From Mucilaginibacter gracilis (lineage in GTDB: Bacteria > Bacteroidota > Bacteroidia > Sphingobacteriales > Sphingobacteriaceae): a stretch of 64,000 bases of DNA. Below are positions 1 to 8,711 of the stretch, one piece after another. The translations under genes and the position numbers were made by a program. The stretch is from contig NZ_RBKU01000001.1 of assembly GCF_003633615.1 (NCBI RefSeq), positions 3,348,001 to 3,412,000 on the forward strand, given 5' to 3'. The stretch's first letter is position 1, and each line of letters begins with the position of its first letter. The notes beneath the pieces were generated by a model. It saw only the letters and a list, made by a program, of their open reading frames with translations. It ran no database searches and was not told the DNA's origin.

Positions 1-98
1 AATTATAATCTCCATTATCAAATCCCAGAGTTGACTGTAATAAACTAAAACGGAAAACTATCGTTATAGCATGTAATAGGAAATTAACAACCGAAGCC

Positions 99-872
99 AT
101 GCCGAACCGATATTTTAAAGCCCGTAAACCGTTTGATCTCAACCCACATAAGTACGATATTGGTATTGTAACAGGATTGAAAAAAGGCTATGAGGATAAC
201 CTTTTTATTTACCGGCTATTCCAATTACCCGAACGAGAATACAGCTTGTATTACGAATATCATTTAGTTTATTACCTAAGTAAATTTCCTCAGGGTGAAC
301 GAGAGTTCTTTACATTCGTTTGGCAAATCGTTTTAAGGCGCATCCGTTATATAGAAACCAAAAATCCATTTAATTCAAGCCATGCTACGGACATGGAAAT
401 ACTGGACAAGCTTTCCCGATTTCAAAAATACTTGCGCTCAATAGATCAATGGCATACCGAAAAGACCCTGCCGGAGATCATAGCCGAGCAGCACGAGGAA
501 ATTGTAAGGCAGAAAGAAGAAAACACTCAACTTAAAAACGAGTTAAAGGAAGCAAAGAAATTGGAAACAAAAGAGTACATAGATATTCCCGAGGGCTACC
601 TGTTAACTTTCTTAGACCTCTGTCTAAAATTACAGTCCACTATCTTACCAGACAACCGTAAGGAACTTGTTTTTTCACAGACACAAATGGTATGGTGCAA
701 GATGATAGCTAAGTATTTCAGAGAGGGCAACGAGGAAATCAACTTGGAAACCATACGCCGTTATTTTCCCGCAGACAAGGAAAATCCAGGCAAAAAGTAT
801 TCTGTTATACCGCCGCAAATGCGGCTTTTTGAAATAACACCATCCAAAAGGCGCACACATTCCGATAAATAG
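99..872 (+). CDS. Conserved mobile-element protein, first gene of the left mobilization module (function unknown)
   Basis: A 257-aa soluble protein with no recognised enzyme motif. Residues about 130-155 are rich in E, K and Q and look like a coiled coil. The C-terminus ends with a conserved stretch (YFPADKENPG). A close paralogue lies at 19840-20604, and both are followed about 150 bp downstream by the same pair of HTH genes. This makes it the first gene of a repeated mobilization module. The upstream sequence just before the shared start (GAAGCCATGCC) also matches the paralogue, which supports this ATG. A role in excision or mobilization control is inference from context only. Confidence 0.8.
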   Translation: MPNRYFKARKPFDLNPHKYDIGIVTGLKKGYEDNLFIYRLFQLPEREYSLYYEYHLVYYLSKFPQGEREFFTFVWQIVLRRIRYIETKNPFNSSHATDMEILDKLSRFQKYLRSIDQWHTEKTLPEIIAEQHEEIVRQKEENTQLKNELKEAKKLETKEYIDIPEGYLLTFLDLCLKLQSTILPDNRKELVFSQTQMVWCKMIAKYFREGNEEINLETIRRYFPADKENPGKKYSVIPPQMRLFEITPSKRRTHSDK

Positions 873-966
873 TCCCGGTGCTTTGCCAATCTTACCAACA
901 TAGGCAACATTTTATATTTCAGCAAGTTACATAACTATATCAACTTGCCTTATACAACTCCAATTT

Positions 967-987
967 AACCACGCAAATCTGCGTGGT
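967..987. promoter_or_regulatory. Inverted repeat ahead of the HTH pair (also at 20713-20733)
   Basis: A short perfect hairpin (ACCACGCAGAT-type arms around AAATC) reads the same before both copies of the HTH pair. It has no strong T-tract, so an operator is as likely as a terminator for the preceding gene. Seen directly; its role is inferred. Confidence 0.45.
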
Positions 988-1022
988 CATGCCCGCGCAC
1001 CTTTTTTATATTTTTTTGTGGC

Positions 1023-1319
1023 ATGACAATAATCAACTACGAGGCCCTTAGCCACTGTATCCGGGATGCAGTCAGGGCAGAATTACAACAACATTTAAAG
1101 ACAGGCGGCAGTCCACCGCCTGATGACGAGCGGCTATTATCCAAACAGGAACTGGCCGAAGAGTTAGGCGTGTCATTGGTCACCCTAACAGACTGGATGA
1201 AAAAAGGCTTGCCCTTTTTACGCCTGCACAAACGGGTGTATTTCAAAAAGAGTGAGGTACTGAAGATCATGCAACAACAAACGAACGATAAGGAGGGCAA
1301 GAACAATGCAAACAGTTGA
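1023..1319 (+). CDS. Helix-turn-helix excisionase-like protein (module A, HTH 1)
   Basis: A 98-aa protein with a MerR/Xis-like winged HTH at residues about 38-85 (LSKQELAEELGVSLVTLTDW, then KRVYFKKSEVLKI). Such small HTH_17-type proteins usually act as excisionase or recombination directionality factors, or as local regulators, in Bacteroidota integrative elements. The start overlaps nothing upstream and the stop overlaps the next HTH gene by 14 bp, as in the paralogue at 20768-21055. The 150 bp upstream contains a short inverted repeat, AACCACGCAAATCTGCGTGGT, also present before the paralogue (20713-20733). It may be an operator or terminator. Confidence 0.82.
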   Translation: MTIINYEALSHCIRDAVRAELQQHLKTGGSPPPDDERLLSKQELAEELGVSLVTLTDWMKKGLPFLRLHKRVYFKKSEVLKIMQQQTNDKEGKNNANS

Positions 1320-1575
1320 ATTAATAACCAGGGAAGATTTAAAGCAGTTTAAAAATGAGATGCTGGCCGAGATGAAACAGCTTATCAAACCCGGCACTAC
1401 AGGATAATCTAAAGAATGGCTGAAAAGTTACGAGGTCAGGCAGCTACTAAAAATATCGCCCGGCACCTTACAGAACCTTCGTGTAAACGGCACGCTTCGG
1501 TACACGAAGATTGGCGGACTCCTTTATTACAAACGCGAAGATATTACCAAACTACTGGAAGAAAACAGCAGGTAA
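1306..1575 (+). pseudogene. HTH excisionase-like gene with internal stop codon (module A, HTH 2)
   Basis: The frame starts with MQTVELITREDLKQF, hits TAA at 1405-1407 (codon 34), and then continues open to 1575 with a complete Xis-type HTH (YEVRQLLKISPGTLQNLR, RYTKIGGLLYYKREDI). The intact paralogue at 21045-21308 has Gln (CAA) at the stop position, so a single C-to-T change explains the break. The homologue in the third element is at 53744-54016. The gene overlaps the preceding HTH gene, consistent with translational coupling. Unless the stop is suppressed, only a 33-aa peptide is made; the HTH half has no obvious start of its own. Confidence 0.8.
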
Positions 1576-1758
1576 AAAGCGGCATATCTGTATAGATGTA
1601 GCTCCCATCCTATGGGCGAAGAAGCAGCAAGATATTATTATGAAATGCAAATTATTGTTTCATTTTTTTATCAGTGCGGCTTTAGGAGCCGCTCTGCTGT
1701 CAGGGTCAAAAAGGTTTTGGCATGGCGCAAACAACTGTCCTTTTCTTGCAAAAGAAAG

Positions 1759-1816
1759 GGAGCAAGCGGAAGTTGGGCAGAGCCCTACTTTGCTTGCTTT
1801 TTGCGCTGCAAAAAGG
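1759..1816 (+). other. Candidate oriT (nested hairpin, module A)
   Basis: The stretch GGAGCAAGCGGAAGTTGGGC, with its 3' arm GCCCTACTTTGCTTGCT, forms a nested stem and is followed by TTTTTGCGCTGCAAAAAGGG. The reverse complement of 53250-53306, directly upstream of the MobA/relaxase operon, is nearly the same sequence, and 21434-21520 upstream of MobC/relaxase keeps the 3' part. Position just upstream of relaxase genes in two modules suggests an origin of transfer. Here the relaxase genes are missing and RHS sequence starts about 100 bp downstream. The rest of 1576-1917 shows no convincing gene. Confidence 0.55.
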
Positions 1817-1917
1817 GTTTGGCGTATCCTCCGGGGATACTTAAGGGCGTTTTCGCTGGCGAAAGAAAAGAAAAAAGGATACTTGGCAGTATCCCATATA
1901 ACCAGATAAAGACATAG

Positions 1918-3639
1918 CTGTATAATGAGCGTGGATGGTTGAAAAATATCACTACAACAAACAGCAGCGGCGTTGCTACCAACGTGTTTAATCTACAGCT
2001 TAACTATAACGAGAATAACTCACAGCAATACAACGGTAATATCAGCAGCCAGGTTTGGAACAACGATTATCAGCCGCAACAGGTTTTTACCTACGCATAT
2101 GATAACGTAAACCGGCTTGTATCCGGAACATCAGGCATTATGTCTGAAGGAAATATTGCGTACGACCAGTTGGGTAACATTACAGCGCTTACCCGCGATG
2201 GTAATACCATAAGTTATAATTATTACAACAGCAATAAAAGCAACAGGTTGTACAACGTATCAGGCGGTGGATTGAATACCGCTGTATATCAATACGACTA
2301 CAATGGAAATACCATTATAGACGGATCAAAGAATAATATACAGATCAGCTACAACCTGCTGGATTTACCTGCGCATGTAAGCGGCTCACAGAATGTTGGC
2401 TTTACATATGACGCTACCGGCGACAAGCTGAGCAAATACAATGCCTCAACAGGCTTGTTTACGCAGTACATCAACGGGTTTCGATATGACAACAGTACTG
2501 GAACACAGCAAATCAACTTCGTAGCCACCGAGGAGGGACGTGCAGTACGCAGAAATGATGGCACCTTCTATTATGTTTATGATGTGGCCGATCATCTTGG
2601 AGATGTCAGAACATCTTTCCAGAAAAATCCATCAACACTTCAGTTAGACGTAGTTCAGGCTGACGATTACTATCCTTTTGGTTTAAGAAAAGCTCTTGTT
2701 TTTGGTAATAATAAATATCTTTACAATAAGAAGGAGCTACAAGATGAGCTTAGTCAGTACGATTATGGCTCGCGCTTTTACGATCCTGTGATAGCGAGAT
2801 GGGGACACATTGATCCGAAAGCAGAGTTATATTTCCAGATTACACCTTATGCCTATGCAGCTAATACCCCGGTTAACGCTATTGACCCTGATGGCCATTT
2901 AGTAATTTTCGTGAATGGTCAGCATGCAGGTTCAGGTGGAACTCCTGGGTATTGGGGAGGCTTTAATAGAGCGGTGCAACAACACTTTAATGATTATAAT
3001 CAAAATTATGCAGACAATTATGTGTCTGGTGGCTCTACTGATGTTTATATGAAAGGTGCTGTAAATGGTGCATTATATATTGATGGAGGATTAGGTGGGT
3101 GGAGTAACACGTTCAATCATTGGGGTTCAACACCATCTAATTTGAATGTTGATGATAGATTAGTGGCTGGATATGAGCATTCTGGAATTGATGTAGGTGA
3201 TTTAATAAATAGTTTGCAAAGAACAAATGGTGTTATAACTGAAAGTATTAAAGTTGTAGCTCACAGTATGGGTGCGGCTTATGCAAGGGGGTTAATTGCT
3301 TCAATTGTTGAATATGTTAAAGCGCATCCCGAAGAAACTCGTGGATTAAGTATTACAGAGTATGATTTTGCAGCATTCCAGCAAAATGAATTACCTGCAC
3401 CTGATCAAGGAGTAACACTATATCAATTTGACAATAAAGGTGATGCGGTTGTGGATGGCACATTTGGAAGAATGAACAATAGCCATCATGCACATGAAAA
3501 GGGCCGGGATGAAAAAGGAAGCAATGATAATGTTAACCCCAAAGGCGGGCATTCCATAACGGACTTTATGAAAGCAGTAAGCGGTCTCGCACCAGGAAAA
3601 TACAAATATGAAAATGGTCAATTTGTTAAAACAGATTAA
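1918..3639 (+). CDS. 5'-truncated RHS tip with lipase-like C-terminal toxin domain
   Basis: The frame opens right after a TAG at 1915-1917 with YNERGWLKN, a typical internal RHS sequence, so the 5' part of the RHS gene is lost; the first usable start is TTG at 1939. YD-type repeats (YDQLGNI, YDYNGNT, YDATGDK) are followed by the RHS core near 2718-2900 (YDYGSRFYDPVIARW, HIDPKAE, AIDPDGH). The roughly 240 residues after the core are a new domain with a serine-hydrolase elbow (VVAHSMGAAYARG), then NKGDAVVDG and GGHSITDF as possible Asp and His of a triad. This predicts an alpha/beta-hydrolase (lipase-type) toxin. Without an N-terminus it is an orphan tip, probably silent unless recombined onto a full RHS gene. 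Confidence 0.8.
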   Translation: MYNERGWLKNITTTNSSGVATNVFNLQLNYNENNSQQYNGNISSQVWNNDYQPQQVFTYAYDNVNRLVSGTSGIMSEGNIAYDQLGNITALTRDGNTISYNYYNSNKSNRLYNVSGGGLNTAVYQYDYNGNTIIDGSKNNIQISYNLLDLPAHVSGSQNVGFTYDATGDKLSKYNASTGLFTQYINGFRYDNSTGTQQINFVATEEGRAVRRNDGTFYYVYDVADHLGDVRTSFQKNPSTLQLDVVQADDYYPFGLRKALVFGNNKYLYNKKELQDELSQYDYGSRFYDPVIARWGHIDPKAELYFQITPYAYAANTPVNAIDPDGHLVIFVNGQHAGSGGTPGYWGGFNRAVQQHFNDYNQNYADNYVSGGSTDVYMKGAVNGALYIDGGLGGWSNTFNHWGSTPSNLNVDDRLVAGYEHSGIDVGDLINSLQRTNGVITESIKVVAHSMGAAYARGLIASIVEYVKAHPEETRGLSITEYDFAAFQQNELPAPDQGVTLYQFDNKGDAVVDGTFGRMNNSHHAHEKGRDEKGSNDNVNPKGGHSITDFMKAVSGLAPGKYKYENGQFVKTD

Positions 3640-3642
3640 TTT

Positions 3643-4002
3643 ATGATTATGCAAGACACACCCCGAAGAAATATAATAGTAAGACTTTCAAGCAATCCAA
3701 TGGGCGTTTATTTATTATGGTTCATTGCATTATTACTTTTTTGCATTATAGGGATTCCAATATTAAGATTAAGCATGGGTCATGCTGATGGCGAACAAGT
3801 GCCATTAACACTTTTAGGACACACAGCGAATATAGCAGTCATTGGTCTTATATTAATCAGCTTAGTGTCCCCAATTTTATATTGGGGATGGTATAAAAAA
3901 TATATGTTTATTCCTTTAATCATTCCAATACTTTTAATCGGCCTGTTAGGTTATTGGTTAATAGATATATATATATCTAATGGGCATCATTTCCCATTGT
4001 AA
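3643..4002 (+). CDS. Small membrane protein, candidate immunity protein for the lipase-like RHS tip
   Basis: A 119-aa protein with three hydrophobic segments: residues about 22-42 (YLLWFIALLLFCIIGIPIL), 63-85 and 90-112. It begins 3 bp after the toxin-tip stop codon. A small gene directly 3' of an RHS toxin domain is usually the cognate immunity gene, and a membrane location fits a toxin attacking lipids. No family recognised, so the immunity role is inferred from position and topology. ATG codons at 3643 and 3649 are both possible starts. Confidence 0.65.
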   Translation: MIMQDTPRRNIIVRLSSNPMGVYLLWFIALLLFCIIGIPILRLSMGHADGEQVPLTLLGHTANIAVIGLILISLVSPILYWGWYKKYMFIPLIIPILLIGLLGYWLIDIYISNGHHFPL

Positions 4003-4024
4003 ACATAAACGTAACTTTTAGAGC

Positions 4025-4219
4025 ATGAAAAATCTAATCTTACTACTGTTGCTAAACTTGGCTTTTACAGCCGAGGCGCAAACTGCGCAGCAAGATAGCG
4101 CTCACCGGCAATATCATCTTATGCGTAAAAAAGACCCTAAGCAAAATAATCCCTATGCTTTTGCTGATAGTACAAAGACTAAGAAAGCACCGGTAAAGCC
4201 CAAGAAAAAAACAAGCTAA
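4025..4219 (+). CDS. Small secreted hypothetical protein
   Basis: A 64-aa protein with an N-terminal signal peptide (MKNLILLLLLNLAFTAEAQ, cleavage likely after AEA). The mature part is about 45 residues, hydrophilic and basic, ending in a PVKPKKKTS tail. It follows the membrane protein by 22 bp and is closed by a strong hairpin terminator at 4226-4250, so it likely belongs to the RHS-tip transcription unit. Not recognised. Confidence 0.55.
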   Translation: MKNLILLLLLNLAFTAEAQTAQQDSAHRQYHLMRKKDPKQNNPYAFADSTKTKKAPVKPKKKTS

Positions 4220-4225
4220 ATGAAG

Positions 4226-4250
4226 AAGCCGCCCGAATGGGCGGCTTTCT
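4226..4250. terminator. Bidirectional intrinsic terminator
   Basis: The perfect 7-bp stem GCCGCCC-GAAT-GGGCGGC is followed by TTTCTTGTT and preceded by an A/G-rich run. It lies between convergent genes (small secreted protein and XRE regulator), so it can serve both. Confidence 0.75.
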
Positions 4251-4252
4251 TG

Positions 4253-4651
4253 TTATATCATATTAAGGGCGTGGGCTAAAGTATCTTTCAATCTCTTTTT
4301 GGACACCAATGCATCGAGTATTGAAAAGAAAGCTGACTTTTCCTTTTCTTCAAGCTGATCTACTAAAGCCAGCTTTTCAAAGATGGATTTATCGTAAGAG
4401 TTTACCTCTTTAAATATATCATCCGCATTAACCAGCTCAACAAGGCCAACACCTAATGCCTTGGCTATCTTTTCAATAGTAGAGAAAGACGGGTCGGTTT
4501 TACCATTCTCAATACGTGAGAATTGTGCCTGATCCATTTCAAGCGCCAGTGCCACTTCCTTTTGTGAAAGGTTCTTAGCTGTTCTTGTTTTCTTTATTTG
4601 CTCTCCAATGTCCATGTAATGCCCAATAGCACATCTAATTTCGTCATTCAT
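4253..4651 (-). CDS. XRE-family transcriptional regulator
   Basis: A 132-aa protein with a lambda-repressor-like HTH at residues about 18-72 (IGEQIKKTRTAKNLSQKEVA, MDQAQFSRIENGKTDPS, IEKIAKALGV). The helical C-terminal half may dimerise. It is divergent from the ATPase/recombinase genes at 4939 across a 287-bp gap, so it may control them. The gap has A/T-rich promoter-like sequence and no gene. Confidence 0.85.
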   Translation of the reverse strand: MNDEIRCAIGHYMDIGEQIKKTRTAKNLSQKEVALALEMDQAQFSRIENGKTDPSFSTIEKIAKALGVGLVELVNADDIFKEVNSYDKSIFEKLALVDQLEEKEKSAFFSILDALVSKKRLKDTLAHALNMI

Positions 4652-4938
4652 GCTTGATTATTCAAGCCTTTGCGATAATCTCCACTTTGTTTGTTGACTA
4701 ATAAATCATATTGGCCATATTGTGTAAAAGTAGCATTCTTTAGCAGTCCAAGCGCTTGGTTTCATTGAAAAGGCCTAATCTTATTGTTTATCAAGTGTTT
4801 TGTCTAATGTAAAGACAAGCGTTAATAACATTAATCTAAAGGTTACTTGACTTTAACAATAAAATACATCGATGAATTTGATAAATAAATCAAATATTGT
4901 AGTTTTAGCAGTTGTTAAATATGCCATAAAGTTTATTC

Positions 4939-6555
4939 ATGAAAAAACCTATAGGTCTTATCACAGACAACCCGGAGTTACTATTGTACTTAGACGGCAA
5001 ATTACACATTACTGTATTGGGCGGCATTAAGCTGACCGGCTTTGACCGTTTAAAGGTTACGCTTAAACTGGTGAACACAGATGATAAGCTTAACGTCTTT
5101 CGCCACAACTTAGATCTTTACAATAGCATCCAGGCCGAGCAGCTGATCGAGAAATCAGCCGATGCGCTAAACATCGGCACCCGTGAGATCAGCACGGCCA
5201 TAACCGGGCTGACCACCTCTTTAGAACAATACCGTTCCGAACGTTTGGAGGCCATGAAGCCCAAACAACCCGAAAAGAAACAGCTATCAGAAGCCGAGCG
5301 CAAAGCGGCCATAGCTTACTTGAAAAACCCTGATCTGCTGGGCAGAACCAAGCAGGCTATCGGCCAAAGCGGTATCGTAGGCGAAGAAACCAATGCCCTG
5401 ATCGCCTATCTCATTTACACCTCAAGAACCCGTGAAAATCCTTTACACCTGTTATGCCTGGGCGCAAGCGGCACAGGCAAGACCTGGTTACAGGAGAAAG
5501 TGGGCGAGCTGATACCCGAAGAAGATAAACTGGAGATCACCACGCTTAGCGTAAACGCTTTTTACTACTTCGGTAAGGATGAACTGAAATATAAGCTGTT
5601 ATTGCTCGAAGACATGGACGGCGCAGAGGATGTACTGTACCCGATCAGGGAACTGCAAAGCAAGCGTAAGATCAGCAAAACAGTAACGCTGAAAGACAGC
5701 AAGGGCAACCCAAAAACCATCACCCTGCAAGTGGAGGGACCTGTTTGTATCAGCGGCTGCACCACGAGGGAGCAGATGTATGAAGACAATGCGAACCGCT
5801 GCATCCTGCTTTATATGGATAACAGTCCCGAGCAGGATGTAAAAATCATGGATTACCAGCGTAAAATGAGCGCAGGCCTGATTGACCGGTACGCAGAAAA
5901 GAAAGTACGGGAGCAGCTTAAAAACGTGCAGCGCCTGTTAAAACCTGTTAGTGTTAAAAATCCTTACGCCCCTTACCTGCAACTGCCGGAGGCTGTTTTT
6001 AAGCCCCGGCGCACCATGCTTTTATTGCTGTTATTCACGGAAACTATTACTTACTACCACCAGTATCAAAGGGAACTGAAAACCGACGAGGACACCGGGG
6101 AGCAGTATATTGAAACCACCATCGAGGACATACAGGCCGCTTTTAGCTTACTGGAAACCACCTTACTTAAAAAGAGCGATGAGTTAAACGATGCCTGCCG
6201 GGACTTCTTTGAAAAGCTTAAAACCTACCTGAAAGAAAAGGATACCGACACCTTTTACAGCAAGGAAGTACGGGCTGCATTCCGTTTAAGCCCAAGCAGT
6301 ATAGGCCGATACCTGTATGAACTGGAACGGATGGGCTATATCAAAATCGCCAAAGGAAGCCGTTACAAAGGCTTTGAGTATAAAATACAAAGTTGGAACG
6401 ACCTCGAAAACTTAGCAAACGATGCGCAAAGCATGGTTAAATCTATCCTTGAAAACATCCAGTTAGTAACCCGTATCCCACCAGTAACCCAAAGCCTTAA
6501 TGGGTTACATAAAATGCAGAAAATCAGCGGAGAACGACCAGTAACCCACGAGTAA
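4939..6555 (+). CDS. AAA-type P-loop ATPase with C-terminal winged helix, of a recombinase module
   Basis: A 538-aa protein. The Walker A motif GASGTGKT is near residue 178 and Walker B LLLLEDMDG near 227. An arginine-rich part (DNANRCILLYMD) sits near residue 285. The C-terminal region (FYSKEVRAAFRLSPSSIGRY, LERMGYIKI) is a winged helix for DNA binding. This resembles primase/helicase-like or transposition-helper ATPases. It is followed 6 bp later by two overlapping tyrosine recombinases, all on one strand, so the three probably act together in moving DNA. The exact enzyme activity is not assigned. Confidence 0.72.
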   Translation: MKKPIGLITDNPELLLYLDGKLHITVLGGIKLTGFDRLKVTLKLVNTDDKLNVFRHNLDLYNSIQAEQLIEKSADALNIGTREISTAITGLTTSLEQYRSERLEAMKPKQPEKKQLSEAERKAAIAYLKNPDLLGRTKQAIGQSGIVGEETNALIAYLIYTSRTRENPLHLLCLGASGTGKTWLQEKVGELIPEEDKLEITTLSVNAFYYFGKDELKYKLLLLEDMDGAEDVLYPIRELQSKRKISKTVTLKDSKGNPKTITLQVEGPVCISGCTTREQMYEDNANRCILLYMDNSPEQDVKIMDYQRKMSAGLIDRYAEKKVREQLKNVQRLLKPVSVKNPYAPYLQLPEAVFKPRRTMLLLLLFTETITYYHQYQRELKTDEDTGEQYIETTIEDIQAAFSLLETTLLKKSDELNDACRDFFEKLKTYLKEKDTDTFYSKEVRAAFRLSPSSIGRYLYELERMGYIKIAKGSRYKGFEYKIQSWNDLENLANDAQSMVKSILENIQLVTRIPPVTQSLNGLHKMQKISGERPVTHE

Positions 6556-6561
6556 CAGAAA

Positions 6562-7455
6562 ATGCAAGGCACCCTTTATAATCCGCTTTATATCCGCCTG
6601 CAGGCAGGCTTTAGCCAATGGCTGCGCATCCTCAACTTTGAACCGAGCAGCCCACGGGATATGCCTAAAATCCTCACCGAGTTCCTGATCTATCTGCAAG
6701 ATCACAACTGCCATCGTCCGCACGACATACAACAGGAGCATTTGAAAAAATACATGGAACACCTGCATGAGCGGCCAAGCAAAACAGCCGCCGGTGCGAT
6801 CAGCCTCAACTATATCCGCAAGCACTTGCAGGTAATCCGCAAGTTCAGCCGTTACCTTACCGAAAGCGGACAGGAAAGCTTTACGGTGAAACTGCGCATC
6901 AAAGGCAAAAGCACCAACGTGAAGTGTATTCTTAACATGGCAGAGATCAGCAGCTTATACGAAGCGGTCAAAGATGATACGTTGGGTTTGCGGGATAAAG
7001 CGATACTGGCCTTGTATTACGGTTGCGGCCTGCGTAAAAACGAGGGTGCCAATATCAATGTTAAAGACATCCTGTTAGATAAAGACCTGGTTTACGTTCG
7101 TAAGGGCAAAGGCTACAAAGAGCGTTACGTACCGCTTGCAGGTACAGGAAAAGCCGATTTGGAGAACTATATCCTTTATGGCCGTCCGCTTTTGGCAACT
7201 GATAAAAAAGAGGATGCTTTGTTATTGAACGTAAACGGCACACGTTTAAGCGGCCACATGGCCTATGAACGGCTACAAAAGTTAAAGGCCATAGCGAAGA
7301 TAAAAAAGCCCGCAGGCTTGCATACCCTGCGCCATAGCATTGCCAGTCATTTGCTGCATTCAGGTATGGCTTTGGAACAGATCCAGCGCTTTTTAGGGCA
7401 TAGCAGCATGGAAAGCACACAGATCTACACGCACTTGAAGCATGAACAAATATAA
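6562..7455 (+). CDS. Tyrosine recombinase (first of an overlapping pair)
   Basis: A 297-aa protein of XerC/D-like size. The N-terminal SAM-like core-binding domain spans residues about 10-110. The catalytic domain carries the full set of residues: Arg in YGCGLRKNE, Lys region GKGYKERYVP, HTLRHSIASH, LGHSSMESTQIYTH with the nucleophilic Tyr. It cuts and rejoins DNA through a 3'-phosphotyrosine link. The 14-bp overlap with the next recombinase gene indicates coupled expression. Pairing with an ATPase and a divergent partner suggests a dedicated transposon rather than chromosome dimer resolution. Confidence 0.9.
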   Translation: MQGTLYNPLYIRLQAGFSQWLRILNFEPSSPRDMPKILTEFLIYLQDHNCHRPHDIQQEHLKKYMEHLHERPSKTAAGAISLNYIRKHLQVIRKFSRYLTESGQESFTVKLRIKGKSTNVKCILNMAEISSLYEAVKDDTLGLRDKAILALYYGCGLRKNEGANINVKDILLDKDLVYVRKGKGYKERYVPLAGTGKADLENYILYGRPLLATDKKEDALLLNVNGTRLSGHMAYERLQKLKAIAKIKKPAGLHTLRHSIASHLLHSGMALEQIQRFLGHSSMESTQIYTHLKHEQI

Positions 7456-8401
7456 GTTTGCCCCCGCAATACTGGCAGCTTTAGAGCCTTTCAAAGCTTA
7501 TTTACAACAGGAACATTATGGCAAAGGCTATATCCGTCAGCATAAAAACTATGCAGGCATATTCCTGGAATGGGCAGAGGAAGAAAGCCTTGCAGTCGAA
7601 CAGGTTACCCATGCGGATATATTGGAGTTTGCAGACCAGCTTAAACAAAACGGCGATAGTATCCGGCTAATCAACCGGGTGATGCTTGCCGTAAGGTATT
7701 ACTTTAACTGGCTGCAACAGGATGGACAGGCAGGTTATAATCCCGCAGCCGGGATTATTCTGAAAGGCACGATCAGGCATATTCCGCATGACCTGTTAAC
7801 GTTGCCCGAACTGGAAGTACTTTATGAAAGTTACCCGGTAAAAGACGAACGAACCCATCGCAATAAGGTGATTGTAGGCTTATTGGTTTACCAGGCATTG
7901 ACGAGGGAAGAACTGGAAACCCTGCGCCCTGAACACCTAAAATTGAGGGAGGGCAAAATACATATACCGCCCACCGGCAAACTGAATAGCCGGGAACTTG
8001 GTTTGCAGCCCCATCAAATCTTAGACTTGCAGGAATATCTATTGGTCGTGCGGCCTAAGATACTGGCTGAACGTATGGCCGAGCGTTCTGGCAGAAAGCC
8101 GGACAAATATAAAGCGGTGGAAGATGTACACCGGCTTTTTGTCACGATGAATGGGCAGGACACGATCAAAGCCAGCTTGCTGCACCTCAACTATGCTTTA
8201 CGAAAGATAAATCCTAAATATAAACATGGGATGCAGATCAGGCAGAGCGTAATAACTGAATGGCTGAAAGATAAGAACCTGCGAACGGTGCAATACATGG
8301 CGGGCCACCGCTATATCAGCAGCACAGAGCGCTACAAGACCAATAATCTTGAAGACTTGAAAGATGCACTTAACAAGCACCATCCGTTAAACCTTTCCTA
8401 A
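7442..8401 (+). CDS. Divergent tyrosine recombinase (second of the pair)
   Basis: A 319-aa protein whose N-terminal core-binding fold (residues about 15-110) resembles that of its neighbour. In the catalytic domain the first Arg region is LVYQALTREELETL. The HxxR box has become HGMQIRQSV, while AGHRYISSTERY keeps His and the C-terminal Tyr. The altered HxxR box suggests lower or specialised activity, as in heteromeric recombinase systems. It starts inside the preceding recombinase gene. No terminal inverted repeats of a transposon were found by eye around 4.2-8.7 kb. Confidence 0.87.
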   Translation: MNKYKFAPAILAALEPFKAYLQQEHYGKGYIRQHKNYAGIFLEWAEEESLAVEQVTHADILEFADQLKQNGDSIRLINRVMLAVRYYFNWLQQDGQAGYNPAAGIILKGTIRHIPHDLLTLPELEVLYESYPVKDERTHRNKVIVGLLVYQALTREELETLRPEHLKLREGKIHIPPTGKLNSRELGLQPHQILDLQEYLLVVRPKILAERMAERSGRKPDKYKAVEDVHRLFVTMNGQDTIKASLLHLNYALRKINPKYKHGMQIRQSVITEWLKDKNLRTVQYMAGHRYISSTERYKTNNLEDLKDALNKHHPLNLS

Positions 8402-8428
8402 TCATCAAGGGTTCAGGTGATCTTCTGT

Positions 8429-8559
8429 TAAGCAACCAAAAGCGGGAGAAGACAGGGCCGTCAAGGGAACGTGGAATAAATTGCCTTGTGGGTGAATGGC
8501 CCAGCGGGTTTATGCCGCGAAAGTCCCTTTACTGCCCTGGCTTCGGAGGCTACCTTTGC
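8429..8559 (-). repeat. Structured intergenic repeat SR1 (reverse orientation)
   Basis: Read on the minus strand this 131-bp stretch begins GCAAAGGTAGCC and ends CGCTTTTGGTTGCTTA. The same ends bound copies SR2 (13102-14713, split by IS110) and SR3 (27379-27497). Inside are CAGTAAAGGGAC- and CCCTTGAC-like arms able to pair. It follows the recombinase pair and fills most of the 310-bp gap before the second RHS tip; the rest of the gap shows no gene. Function unknown; a structured RNA or a recombination site are both possible. Confidence 0.5.
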
Positions 8560-8711
8560 TGTAACAGATGATTAACCAACCACGGCCACCCGGCAATAAA
8601 ACTACCAACAAACGCCGCCTTGCAAATGAAAAACTAACGCTTATCTTTACCCTAACGAACGTTCTTTATGGCACCGAAAAAGTGCAAAACGGAAAACAGC
8701 CAAAAACGTAA

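Noticed and set aside
1511..1917. Two overlapping plus-strand frames after the broken HTH gene
   Set aside because: They lie over the true HTH frame and the oriT-like hairpin, with Cys/Phe-rich random-looking sequence.
4939..6555. Considered as a replication initiator of a plasmid
   Set aside because: No iterons or partition genes nearby; two recombinase genes follow directly, so a transposon helper is more likely.
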